This document shows, piece after piece, positions 24,029 through 32,614 of a stretch of 63,121 nt of DNA. The position numbers and the translations under genes were made by a program. Positions within the stretch are counted from its first letter, which is position 1. Every line of letters begins with the position of its first letter. The DNA is from Deltaproteobacteria bacterium RBG_16_49_23 (lineage in GTDB: Bacteria > Desulfobacterota > BSN033 > UBA1163), in assembly GCA_001798855.1 (NCBI GenBank), contig MGQQ01000162.1:1-63121 (forward strand). The letters are read 5' to 3'. The notes beneath the pieces were generated by a model. That model was given only the letters and a program-made list of their open reading frames with translations, did not search any database and was not told the origin of the DNA.

Positions 24029-25315
24029 ATGAGGAAAGCAAAGAAAGACCCTAAAATATCGATAATGAAGTCCCGAGAAATACTGGATAGTAAAGGACGG
24101 CCGATGGTGGAAGTAGACGTCTGGACCGCCGATGGATCAATGGGACGAGGTTCTTCCCCCTGCGGTACTTCGGTGGGAAGGCATGAGGCTTTTGTGCTGC
24201 GTGATGGAGGAAAGCGTTACGGAGGGCTGGGAGTTCAACAAGCTATAAAAAACGTAAACGAAGTTATTTACCCGGCCTTGAAGGGCAAAAGTGTTCTTGA
24301 CCAGCGGGGGATTGATAAGCTCATGATTGAGTTGGATGGCACCCCCAATAAGTCCCGTTTGGGGGCCAATGCCATCTACAGTGTCTCTATTGCGGTAGCC
24401 CGGGCAGCGGCGAATTCCCAAGAGATTCCCCTTTATCGTTATCTGGGCAAAGGAGAAGGGCCCGTTTTACCCCTGCCCATGTTTAATATGATTAACGGCG
24501 GCCTTTACGGTGATCGAAAAGTAGAATTCCAGGAATTTATCCTGGCGCCTACGGGGGCAGGCAAGTTTTCCGAAGCCTTAAGAATGGGTGTGGAAGTGTT
24601 TTCTACGCTGGGCGAAACAATCAAAAAGCGCTATGGACAGAAAGGTCTTCAAACCGGTTCTTCGGCGGGATATGCCGCACCTGCGGATGAGCCCGCAGAA
24701 ATTTTGGAAATCCTGCTGGAAGCCACAAAAGCCGCTGACTATGCGGGGATGTTCCGGTTGGGATTGGATTGCGCCGCGAGCCATTTCTACAACCCAGAGA
24801 ACAAATGCTACAACTTTAGGGGACAGATGCGCTGCCGGGATGAAATGATCCATTTCCTCGAAGGTTTGACCAAATCTTACTCTCTTTTTATGATTGAAGA
24901 CCCCCTTGAGGAAGATGATTTTGAAGGGTATGAAGAGATTACCAAGCAGTTGAGTACTTTAATAGTCGGGGACGATCTTTTTGTAACGAACCTCGAACGG
25001 CTGAAGAGAGGGGTTGCCATGGGAGCGGCAAACGCGATGATCTTCAAACCCAATATGGTTGGGACCCTTTCTGAAGCCATGGACACGGCTGCCTATGCCA
25101 AAGAGCATGGTTATCAGCTTGTGGGATCTGGCCGGGCCGGAGGCGGGGATGATCCGGTTCCGGAAGTGGTCGTTGCCGTAGGGGCGCCTCTCGTCAAATT
25201 CGGAGCTCCAAGGTCGGGAGAGAGAATCGCCAAGCAGAACACCCTCCTCCGGATTGAGGAGGAGCTGGGGGAATCAGCCCAGTTTTCCGGGCCCCTTTTG
25301 TTTGGTCATCCATGA
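24029..25315 (+). CDS. Divergent enolase paralogue
   Basis: A 428-residue enolase-fold protein of full family length. Metal ligands are kept (GLDCAASHFY, FMIEDPLEEDDFEGY, IVGDDLFVTN), as are the N-terminal REILDSKGRP, the QEF Glu, a lysine in MIFKPNMVGTLSEA and a lysine in VKFGAPRSGERIAK. Several canonical catalytic positions differ: the GDEGG loop reads GSSAGYAAP (catalytic Glu absent), the NGGSHAG His is replaced (NGGLYGD), and SHRSGE is SGRAGG. It is therefore probably not the housekeeping enolase, though its place after glycerate 2-kinase suggests a phosphoglycerate or related acid as substrate. Cytoplasmic. Starts 25 bp after gckA. Confidence 0.85.
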   Translation: MRKAKKDPKISIMKSREILDSKGRPMVEVDVWTADGSMGRGSSPCGTSVGRHEAFVLRDGGKRYGGLGVQQAIKNVNEVIYPALKGKSVLDQRGIDKLMIELDGTPNKSRLGANAIYSVSIAVARAAANSQEIPLYRYLGKGEGPVLPLPMFNMINGGLYGDRKVEFQEFILAPTGAGKFSEALRMGVEVFSTLGETIKKRYGQKGLQTGSSAGYAAPADEPAEILEILLEATKAADYAGMFRLGLDCAASHFYNPENKCYNFRGQMRCRDEMIHFLEGLTKSYSLFMIEDPLEEDDFEGYEEITKQLSTLIVGDDLFVTNLERLKRGVAMGAANAMIFKPNMVGTLSEAMDTAAYAKEHGYQLVGSGRAGGGDDPVPEVVVAVGAPLVKFGAPRSGERIAKQNTLLRIEEELGESAQFSGPLLFGHP

Positions 25316-25336
25316 GAAGGAGTGAAAGGTTCTAAG

Positions 25337-26782
25337 ATGGTTCGGGAATCGTTTGAAGGGGGACAGCTCAAGTTTTTATCGCCGGAAGAGATTGTAAGGA
25401 TCCACCAAACCTCTCTGAAGATATTGGAAGAAGGCGGAGTGAAAGCGCCCCTCTCTGAAGCGATGGAGGTTTACGAAAAGGGAGGAGCGCGAATCGGACA
25501 AGATGGCCAGTCCGTCAAGATTCCGGCAAAGATGGTGGAAGAGGCCCTCAAAACAGCTCCCCGAAGGATTCATCTCTGTGGCAGAGATCCTGCAAACGAC
25601 CTGATCCTGGAGAGCCGAAAAGTCTATGCCGGCACGGGAGGAGGGGAGATACACACTCTCGATCTGGAGACTCAGAAGCTAAGAATGGCAACCCTGAAAG
25701 ATGTGGCCGACCTTGCCCGCCTCGTGGACGGCCTCAGATACATTGATTTCTATATCCGGGCCGTAGAAGCTCAGGACGTCCCGCCGGAAAAACTCGATGT
25801 CAATAAGTATTACGCCTCTCTTGTAAACACGGGCAAGCATGTCATGGGGAATGTCAATTTTCTGGAAAAAGTGAAGGAAGTGATTAATCTTGGCGCGATG
25901 ATCGCGGGTAGCGAAAGAGAACTCCAGCAGCGGCCCATTCTGTCTTTCATCACCTCCTGGATGCTGAGCCCCCTGACATTGAATCCTGACGTGACCCGAA
26001 TCCTCTTGGAAATTGTAAAACACCATATGCCGGTCGCCCTTTCATCAGTTGCGATCATGGGCTTTTCCTCACCGGTGACCATGGCAGGAAATTTGGCCCT
26101 GACCCATGCGGAGCAGCTTGCAGGGATTACCCTTACTCAACTGGTAAGCCCGGGATGCCCCGTCATCTATGGTGGGTGCCCCGGCGTAATCGATATGAGA
26201 AATGCTTCCTTTAGCCCGGGGAGCATTGAGCGCCAGATCCTCAATGCCGCCATCTCCCAGATGGCTCAACATATTGGCATCCCAAACTATAATATCGGAG
26301 GGATCACGGATTCAAAGCTTCCCGACGTGCAGGCTGGATACGAGAAGGCCTTTGGGCTGTCCCTGACTGCGCTTGCAGGTTCAAATTACATCCATCACGC
26401 TGCGGGAAGGATCCGAGACGGCGTGGCTTACGAACAGTATGTCATCGATAATGAGATCATCGGGATGGCCAAAAGGGCCGTGAAGGGAATCCGTGTGAAT
26501 GACGAAACCCTGGCTTTAAAAGAAATATTGGAACTGGGGCCAGGGGGATCTTATATTGCCAGCCCCCATACCGTACGTTTCATGCGGGAGGAGATTTTCT
26601 TCCCCCGTCTCTCCGACAGAAATGACCGGAATAATTGGGAGAAGGAGGGATCTCTGGATGGGCGCGAGCGGGCGCGGATCGAGGCCAGGAGAATTCTGAG
26701 AGAACATAAGCCCCTGGCCATTCCCCGAGATATTGACAAGAAGATCAGAGAAAAGTTTGAGATCTTGCTACAGGCGGAATAG
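25337..26782 (+). CDS. MttB-family methyltransferase (non-pyrrolysine)
   Basis: About 481 residues of the trimethylamine methyltransferase superfamily: FLSPEEIVRIHQTSLKILEEGGVKAPL at the start, AGTGGGEIHTLD, YASLVNTGKHVMGNV, AEQLAGITLTQLVSPGCPVIYGGCPGVIDMRN, and NYNIGGITDSKLPDVQAGYEK in the barrel. No in-frame amber codon exists, so this is a non-Pyl member; such members demethylate quaternary amines (glycine betaine, carnitine, proline betaine) onto a corrinoid protein. No corrinoid protein or activating enzyme lies nearby. ATG 25337 is preferred; a GTG at 25322 adds five codons. Sits in the sigma-54 operon before an importer, consistent with use of an imported methylated amine. Confidence 0.88.
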   Translation: MVRESFEGGQLKFLSPEEIVRIHQTSLKILEEGGVKAPLSEAMEVYEKGGARIGQDGQSVKIPAKMVEEALKTAPRRIHLCGRDPANDLILESRKVYAGTGGGEIHTLDLETQKLRMATLKDVADLARLVDGLRYIDFYIRAVEAQDVPPEKLDVNKYYASLVNTGKHVMGNVNFLEKVKEVINLGAMIAGSERELQQRPILSFITSWMLSPLTLNPDVTRILLEIVKHHMPVALSSVAIMGFSSPVTMAGNLALTHAEQLAGITLTQLVSPGCPVIYGGCPGVIDMRNASFSPGSIERQILNAAISQMAQHIGIPNYNIGGITDSKLPDVQAGYEKAFGLSLTALAGSNYIHHAAGRIRDGVAYEQYVIDNEIIGMAKRAVKGIRVNDETLALKEILELGPGGSYIASPHTVRFMREEIFFPRLSDRNDRNNWEKEGSLDGRERARIEARRILREHKPLAIPRDIDKKIREKFEILLQAE

Positions 26783-26905
26783 GCGAAACACATTTTGTGG
26801 GACGAGAAAAAAGGCGCCTTTCGATAAGGCAGCCCCAAGAGGGCGTGTTACGAAGGGGTGAGAATCGAGAAAATACGATGAAAAAATCTGAAAGGAGGCA
26901 ACTTT

Positions 26906-28564
26906 ATGGGAAAAGTATTTGGAAGAAATTTATGGGTATTTGGGATCGCTATTTTTTTGTTTGCAGGGGTGCCGGCAATCCTTACGCTGAATGTGGGGCA
27001 AGCCGAAGGCCAGATTTTACGATCGGCCTGTAAGTTTGGAGAGGCCAAGACATTCGATCCCCACATGGCCACGGGATCTCCGGACCGGATTGTCGTGGAA
27101 ATGATCTTCAACGGCCTGTTGCGGTATAAGCCCGGGAATATGACTACCGAGGGCATCGAACCGGATTTGGCCAAAACGATACCCGTTCCGAAAATCCTTC
27201 CCAACGGCCATCAGGAATGGGTGATAAGCCTAAATTCCGGAGTGAAGAGCCATCCTTACGACGGCAAGGCCGGATACGAAATAACTTCTGAGGATGTTGT
27301 TTATTCCTTTAAGCGGGCAGCGGATAAGAAATATTCCGCCTTTTCAGGCGATTATTCGGGAATGACCTTTGAGGCGGCAGATAAATATACCGTAAAAATA
27401 ACCCTGGAAACACCCACTTCCGCCTCTCTCTTTCTACCCAAGATTGTCAATCGCGGCGGGGGCCTCATCGTCTGCAAAAAACCTTTGGAAGAAAAAGGAA
27501 ACGACTGGTTTCGGACCAATCCCGTGGGTACGGGCCCCTTTGTTTATAAAAGCTATAAACCCATGGAAAAGGCCGTTTTGGAACGCCACAAGGAATATTT
27601 CAAGGGAACCCCGAAAATCCAGGGATTCGAATTCTTCTACATGCCGGACCTGAGCAGCCGGGATATGGCTTTCCAGAAAGGAGAGATCGACGTGATCGAA
27701 GGGCCACGGGATGACCTCTGGGCTGAAAAGATGACAAAAATCCCCGGGACCGTGCTGCAAACCATTCTCGGTTTCGATACCCTCCTGGTTCATTTTAACA
27801 TGAGTATCAAACCGTTGGATAATTTAAAGGTTCGACAGGCGATCGCCTATGCCATGAACCGGAAAGAGTTCATCTTCCTTTACGGCCCGAAGACAACGAA
27901 GGAGCTTTATTCTCCCGTTCCCGCAGGACAGCAGGGACTTTCCCAGGAAGAGATCGCCAAAGAAAATCTCCTCTATGAGCACGACCTGGATAAGGCCAAG
28001 CGGCTCCTCGCAGAAGCAGGATATTCCAAGGGTTTGTCCCTGGATGTTTTTACTTCGGAGAGCGAATCCTATCAGCGCGCCTACGAATTGATGCAGGCCC
28101 AATTGAAGAAGATAGGGATTACCCTGAAAATCTCCGTGGTGGACCATTCCACCTTTCATACGCGGATCCGGCAAAATCTGAATCCCATCGTGATGTATAT
28201 CGCCATGAGACCCAATGCAGATGTCATTCTTATGCAATACTTCCATTCGGCGTCCATCGTAGCCGCCGGGAAAAGGCCCATAACCAACTTTTCCCACCTG
28301 GGAGCGGTTGACGCCAACGGGGACGGGGTAGTGGACAGCATCGACAGCCTGATCGAGAGTGCCGGCAAAGAGAGGGAGACGAAAAAGCAAGTGGAAATAT
28401 GGAATGAAGCACAAAAAAAGATCCTGCAATATATGGCATCCTATCCCGTGGTTTCTCTGGGGACTCTTTTTGCCAATAAATCCTATGTCGACTGGGGATA
28501 TACACCCATAAACTTAACGGATGGTCTTCGGGCTACGGAAAATACCCAATGGATAAAAAAATAG
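26906..28564 (+). CDS. Peptide/nickel-type ABC transporter substrate-binding protein
   Basis: A 552-residue family 5 solute-binding protein (DppA/OppA type). Signal peptide about 1-34 without a lipobox Cys, then SACKFGEAKTFDPHMATGSPD, IFNGLLRYKPG, GIEPDLAKTIP, the family block TSEDVVYSFKRAADKKYSAF (about 131-150) and VRQAIAYAMNRKEFI. Periplasmic receptor for the permease and ATPase genes that follow. Ligands of this family range from peptides to sugars and small acids; the operon suggests a small organic or methylated compound. The AAAGGAGG ribosome-binding site is excellent. Confidence 0.92.
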   Translation: MGKVFGRNLWVFGIAIFLFAGVPAILTLNVGQAEGQILRSACKFGEAKTFDPHMATGSPDRIVVEMIFNGLLRYKPGNMTTEGIEPDLAKTIPVPKILPNGHQEWVISLNSGVKSHPYDGKAGYEITSEDVVYSFKRAADKKYSAFSGDYSGMTFEAADKYTVKITLETPTSASLFLPKIVNRGGGLIVCKKPLEEKGNDWFRTNPVGTGPFVYKSYKPMEKAVLERHKEYFKGTPKIQGFEFFYMPDLSSRDMAFQKGEIDVIEGPRDDLWAEKMTKIPGTVLQTILGFDTLLVHFNMSIKPLDNLKVRQAIAYAMNRKEFIFLYGPKTTKELYSPVPAGQQGLSQEEIAKENLLYEHDLDKAKRLLAEAGYSKGLSLDVFTSESESYQRAYELMQAQLKKIGITLKISVVDHSTFHTRIRQNLNPIVMYIAMRPNADVILMQYFHSASIVAAGKRPITNFSHLGAVDANGDGVVDSIDSLIESAGKERETKKQVEIWNEAQKKILQYMASYPVVSLGTLFANKSYVDWGYTPINLTDGLRATENTQWIKK

Positions 28565-28644
28565 GGTAGAGTCCCAAAAGAAATGTTGCCTTACCTGAGA
28601 TCCCCTCTTTTATTCTTTTACAGGCAAACGAGAGGACTGAATCC

Positions 28645-29586
28645 ATGATCCAATTTGCAGTTCGGAGAATCATACTCTCTATCCCCATCCTTTTAATCGT
28701 GGCGACGTTGATCTTTTTCCTGATGCGCACCATGCCGGGAGGTCCGGCCGTTGCCGTGCTCGGTGATTATGCCACCAAAGAAGCCATTGAGGCCTTGGAA
28801 AAGCAGATGGGTCTCGACCGACCTCTTGGGGTGCAATATGCAGATTTTCTCGGAAGCCTGGTCCGCGGGGATCTGGGAAAATCTATAATCAATGGCCGCC
28901 CAATCGCTCCGGAGGTGGGCCGGGTTTTACCCTATACGCTCCAGCTTGCTTTTAGCTCTCTATTATTGGGAATTATTCTTGGGATTCCCATGGGTGTATT
29001 CACGGCTCTCCGAAGGAACGCCTTTTTTGATTATTTCGGGCGTACGCTCTCCTTGGCCGGTGTTTCCATCCCAACTTTTTTCATGGGGATCCTCCTCATG
29101 CTGCTCTTCTCCATCCAGTTGGACCTTTTCCCCGTGATGGGCGCTGGCGACAGTTCCGATCTCCGGGATACTCTTTATCATTTATTCCTCCCAACCCTTA
29201 CGCTGGGGCTCATGATGACGGCCTATATTACGCGGACAACCCGGTCAGCCATGCTGAATGTTCTTCAAGAAGAATATGTTCGGACTGCCAGAGCCAAGGG
29301 ACTGCCGGAACGAATCGTTATTTATGGGCATGCGCTTCGGAATGCCTTCATTCCTATTATTTCGTTTATTGGGGTCTATGCCATTATTCTGATTGGAAAT
29401 TCGATTCTCGTCGAGATTGTATTTTCGCGTCCTGGATTGGGAAAGATGATGATCGGCGCCATAAAACAGAGGGATTATATAACGCTCCAATCCGTGATGG
29501 TCGTATATGCCAGCCTGGTGGTGTTCATTAATCTGTTGATTGACCTCTCCTATGGTTTGATTGATCCAAGAGTAAAGTATGAGTAA
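28645..29586 (+). CDS. DppB-type ABC transporter permease
   Basis: A 313-residue inner-membrane permease: first helix about 10-30 (ILSIPILLIVATLIFFLMRTMPGGPA), LGLDRPLGVQYADF-type periplasmic loop (MGLDRPLGVQY), five further helices, and the cytoplasmic EAA loop with EYVRTARAKGLPERIVIYGHALRNAFIPII (about 213-242) that docks to the ATPases. C-terminus DLSYGLIDPRVKYE is characteristic. Overlaps dppC by 8 bp, showing translational coupling. Confidence 0.95.
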   Translation: MIQFAVRRIILSIPILLIVATLIFFLMRTMPGGPAVAVLGDYATKEAIEALEKQMGLDRPLGVQYADFLGSLVRGDLGKSIINGRPIAPEVGRVLPYTLQLAFSSLLLGIILGIPMGVFTALRRNAFFDYFGRTLSLAGVSIPTFFMGILLMLLFSIQLDLFPVMGAGDSSDLRDTLYHLFLPTLTLGLMMTAYITRTTRSAMLNVLQEEYVRTARAKGLPERIVIYGHALRNAFIPIISFIGVYAIILIGNSILVEIVFSRPGLGKMMIGAIKQRDYITLQSVMVVYASLVVFINLLIDLSYGLIDPRVKYE

Positions 29587-30439
29587 TACACGAATACTGG
29601 AAGAGGGAAAAGGGAAACTCTGGCGCACTTTCAAGAAAAATAAGACCGCATTGGTGGGGACGGCGATCATCATCATAGTGATTGCCGTGGCCATCCTCGC
29701 TCCCTGGATTTCTCCCCATGATCCTCTTGAACAAAACATGGTGCATCGGCTCAAACCACCGGATAGGACTTATCCATTGGGTACCGACGAATATGGAAGG
29801 GATGTGTTGTCCCGCGTTTTGTGGGGCACCCGCGTTTCGCTGAGCGTAGGGATTCTTTCCATACTGTTCGGCCTGGTGGTGGGGACTGCGATGGGCGCCG
29901 TTGCCGGCTATAAAGGCGCAATCGTGGGAAGCATCATCATGCGCATGGTGGATGTGCTCTTGTCTTTTCCCGTCTTGATTTCCGGTATTTTAGTCGTGGC
30001 CATTTTAGGTCCCGGCATGGATAAATTAATCCTCACCATGGGTATTGTTTTCGCTCCCAGATTTGCCCGCCTCGCCTATGGCCCCACATTGGTGGTTAAG
30101 GAAAGAGAGTATGTAGATTCGGCAAGGATCATCGGGGTCAGCAACCTGCGCATCCTCACGCATTACCTTTTCCCCAACATTTTTGGGGGGATTTTAGTGG
30201 CTGGGACGCTTTGGGTGGGCACGGCCATTCTTACGGAAGCGAGTCTCAGCTTTCTCGGTCTTGGTGTGTCCCCCCCCACACCTACATGGGGGAATATGAT
30301 AAAAAGCGGCATCGACCGCTTGACGACCGCCCCATGGCTATCGATTTTCCCCGGCCTATCGATCCTAACCACGGTGTTGGCCATTAACATGATTGGGGAT
30401 GGCCTGAGGGACATTACAGATCCAAAATTAAGGATTTAA
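29579..30439 (+). CDS. DppC-type ABC transporter permease
   Basis: A 286-residue second permease subunit: N-terminal cytoplasmic segment, first helix about 23-45, PLGTDEYGRDVLSRVLWGTRVSLSVG (about 65-90), EAA loop VVKEREYVDSARIIGVSNLRIL, and the ending GDGLRDITDPKLRI typical of DppC. Pairs with the preceding DppB protein to form the membrane channel. Confidence 0.95.
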   Translation: MSNTRILEEGKGKLWRTFKKNKTALVGTAIIIIVIAVAILAPWISPHDPLEQNMVHRLKPPDRTYPLGTDEYGRDVLSRVLWGTRVSLSVGILSILFGLVVGTAMGAVAGYKGAIVGSIIMRMVDVLLSFPVLISGILVVAILGPGMDKLILTMGIVFAPRFARLAYGPTLVVKEREYVDSARIIGVSNLRILTHYLFPNIFGGILVAGTLWVGTAILTEASLSFLGLGVSPPTPTWGNMIKSGIDRLTTAPWLSIFPGLSILTTVLAINMIGDGLRDITDPKLRI

Positions 30440-30526
30440 CGCCCCTGGAATTGACGAGACCCATTGAATATGGATCTGGGCATATTTCCACGGGTCGTGG
30501 GAGCCAAAAAATTTGAGAGTAAAAAG

Positions 30527-31519
30527 ATGAATGACCGCCCCCTTTTAGATATTAGAAATTTAAAAACCTATTTTTTCCTCCCCGAAGGGGTCATAAAAGC
30601 CGTGGACAATGTCTCTTTTCACGTGGGGAATAGAGAGATTGTGGGGTTAGTAGGCGAATCAGGGTGCGGCAAGAGCGTTACGGCCCTCTCCATTTTGGGT
30701 TTGATTCAAAGTCCTCCGGGTCAGATTGTGAGTGGGGAGATTCTTTTTCAAGGACAGGATTTGTGTAAAATGTCACCCGAGCAATTGAGAAAAATCCGCG
30801 GGAACAGAATTGCCATGATTTTTCAAGAACCGATGATAAGCCTGAATCCACTTTATTCCATAGGAGACCAGATCGTCGAGGTTTATACCGAACACTATGG
30901 TCTTTCCAGACAAGAAGCGAGGAAAAAGGCCAAAGAAATGCTGGAAAAGGTGCAGATTCCTTCTCCCGCCAGAAGAATTTATGAGTATCCGCATCAACTC
31001 TCGGGGGGGATGAGGCAAAGGGCCATGATTGCCATGGCTTTGGCTTGCAAGCCGGCAATGATTTTGGCCGATGAACCGACCACGGCCCTTGATGTAACCA
31101 TCCAAGCCCAAATTCTGGAACTGATGGTGGAACTCCAAAAGTTGATGGGGACATCGATTCTTTTAATAACCCACAACCTTGGAGCTGTCGCTGAATATGC
31201 CAAACGGGTTATTGTAATGTACTTGGGGAGGGTCGTGGAAGAGGCGCCCGTCATTCCTATCTTTGAGTCTCCCCTCCATCCTTATACTGTTGGACTTTTG
31301 AATTCCATCCCTAAACTGGGGAGCAAGGCCATAGGAGGAAAGAAAAGATTGGAGGAAATTCCCGGGATGGTTCCTGGTTTGAATGATCTACCCGAGGGTT
31401 GTTATTTCCACCCACGTTGTTCCAAAGGAAGGGAGATTTGCAAGAGGAAGGAGCCGAAACTTTTTGAAAATCAGCCTGGTCACAGAGTTGCCTGCTGGGC
31501 CGTCAGGGAAGGCTGGTAA
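30527..31519 (+). CDS. DppD-type ABC transporter ATPase
   Basis: A 330-residue ATPase: Walker [15 protein letters not shown]-loop IFQEPMISLNPLY, signature LSGGMRQRAMIAMAL, Walker B ILADEPTTALDVT, and the C-terminal oligopeptide/dipeptide extension with CYFHPRCSKGREIC, whose cysteines resemble the iron-sulfur-like motif of this subfamily. ATG 30527 is chosen because it starts the family-type PLLDIRNLKTYF; an upstream in-frame ATG at 30464 adds 21 unrelated codons. Confidence 0.93.
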   Translation: MNDRPLLDIRNLKTYFFLPEGVIKAVDNVSFHVGNREIVGLVGESGCGKSVTALSILGLIQSPPGQIVSGEILFQGQDLCKMSPEQLRKIRGNRIAMIFQEPMISLNPLYSIGDQIVEVYTEHYGLSRQEARKKAKEMLEKVQIPSPARRIYEYPHQLSGGMRQRAMIAMALACKPAMILADEPTTALDVTIQAQILELMVELQKLMGTSILLITHNLGAVAEYAKRVIVMYLGRVVEEAPVIPIFESPLHPYTVGLLNSIPKLGSKAIGGKKRLEEIPGMVPGLNDLPEGCYFHPRCSKGREICKRKEPKLFENQPGHRVACWAVREGW

Positions 31520-31522
31520 GGA

Positions 31523-32512
31523 ATGAGTGAAGAGTTGATTTTTCATGGAGAACATTTATTAGACGTTCAGCGCTTAAAGAAATTTTTCCCTATTAAAAAG
31601 GGAGTTTTTCGAAGAACGGTGGGGTGGGTCCAAGCCGTTGACGGGGTTTCTCTGCATGTTGATAAAGGAGAAACTTTAGGCCTCGTAGGAGAGTCGGGTT
31701 GCGGAAAATCAACCACCGGCAAGTGCATTCTCCGGCTTCTGGAGCCAACAGAAGGCGATATCCTCTTAGAGGGGAAAAATATAAGCGCCATCAATCCGTC
31801 CGAAATGAAACAATTTCGGAGGAAAGTTCAAGCTGTATTCCAAGACCCCTATTCATCTCTGAACCCCAGAATGTCTGTAGGAAATATCGTAGGTGAACCT
31901 TTTAAGGTTCATGATATCCATCCCTCCTCCGATATCCGGGAACGGGTGGCAGATCTATTTAAAAAGGTGGGGTTGCGGCCTGAATATATGTCTCGATATC
32001 CTCATGAATTTTCCGGAGGCCAGAGGCAGCGCATCGGTATTGCCAGATCCATTGCCTTGCGGCCAGATCTCATCATTTTCGATGAACCTGTTTCGGCGTT
32101 GGATGTGAGTATTCAGGCACAGGTTATCAATCTTCTGGATGATTTAAAACAAGAATTCAAGCTAAGTTATTTGTTCATAGCCCACGATCTTAGCGTTGTC
32201 GAACATGTCTCTGACCGTATAGCGGTGATGTATCTTGGTAAGATTGTAGAGGTAGCCAAAGACACAGAATTGTACTCGAACCCACTCCACCCTTATACGC
32301 GAGCGCTCCTCAGCGCTATCCCTATTCCAGAGCCTAAACAGAAGAAAAAGAGGATTATCCTGCAGGGAGAAGTGCCCAGCCCGATTAATCCTCCCTCTGG
32401 ATGCAGGTTTCATCCCCGCTGCTCGGAAGCGATGAAAATATGTAAGCATGAGGAGCCTATCATGAGCGCTATCGATCATCACCATCAGGTATCTTGTTTT
32501 CTTTACCGATGA
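31523..32512 (+). CDS. DppF-type ABC transporter ATPase
   Basis: A 329-residue second ATPase: [20 protein letters not shown] at the start, Walker [26 protein letters not shown], signature [13 protein letters not shown], Walker [17 protein letters not shown], and the C-terminal [15 protein letters not shown] extension. Starts 3 bp after DppD with AAGGA directly before the ATG. Completes the importer. Confidence 0.95.
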   Translation: MSEELIFHGEHLLDVQRLKKFFPIKKGVFRRTVGWVQAVDGVSLHVDKGETLGLVGESGCGKSTTGKCILRLLEPTEGDILLEGKNISAINPSEMKQFRRKVQAVFQDPYSSLNPRMSVGNIVGEPFKVHDIHPSSDIRERVADLFKKVGLRPEYMSRYPHEFSGGQRQRIGIARSIALRPDLIIFDEPVSALDVSIQAQVINLLDDLKQEFKLSYLFIAHDLSVVEHVSDRIAVMYLGKIVEVAKDTELYSNPLHPYTRALLSAIPIPEPKQKKKRIILQGEVPSPINPPSGCRFHPRCSEAMKICKHEEPIMSAIDHHHQVSCFLYR

Positions 32513-32614
32513 ATTCTGCATTATATCTCCCTGAAGATAGGGTAGAGACCATGACTTTCGTTCCTTTTCAAAAAAGCGTAACTTGATTGAAGCAAAGGTT
32601 TTGAAGTAAGCCCT

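Noticed and set aside
25337-26782. Pyrrolysine (amber) codon in the MttB-family gene
   Set aside because: The frame is continuous with no internal TAG through the barrel where Pyl would lie, so it is a non-Pyl member.
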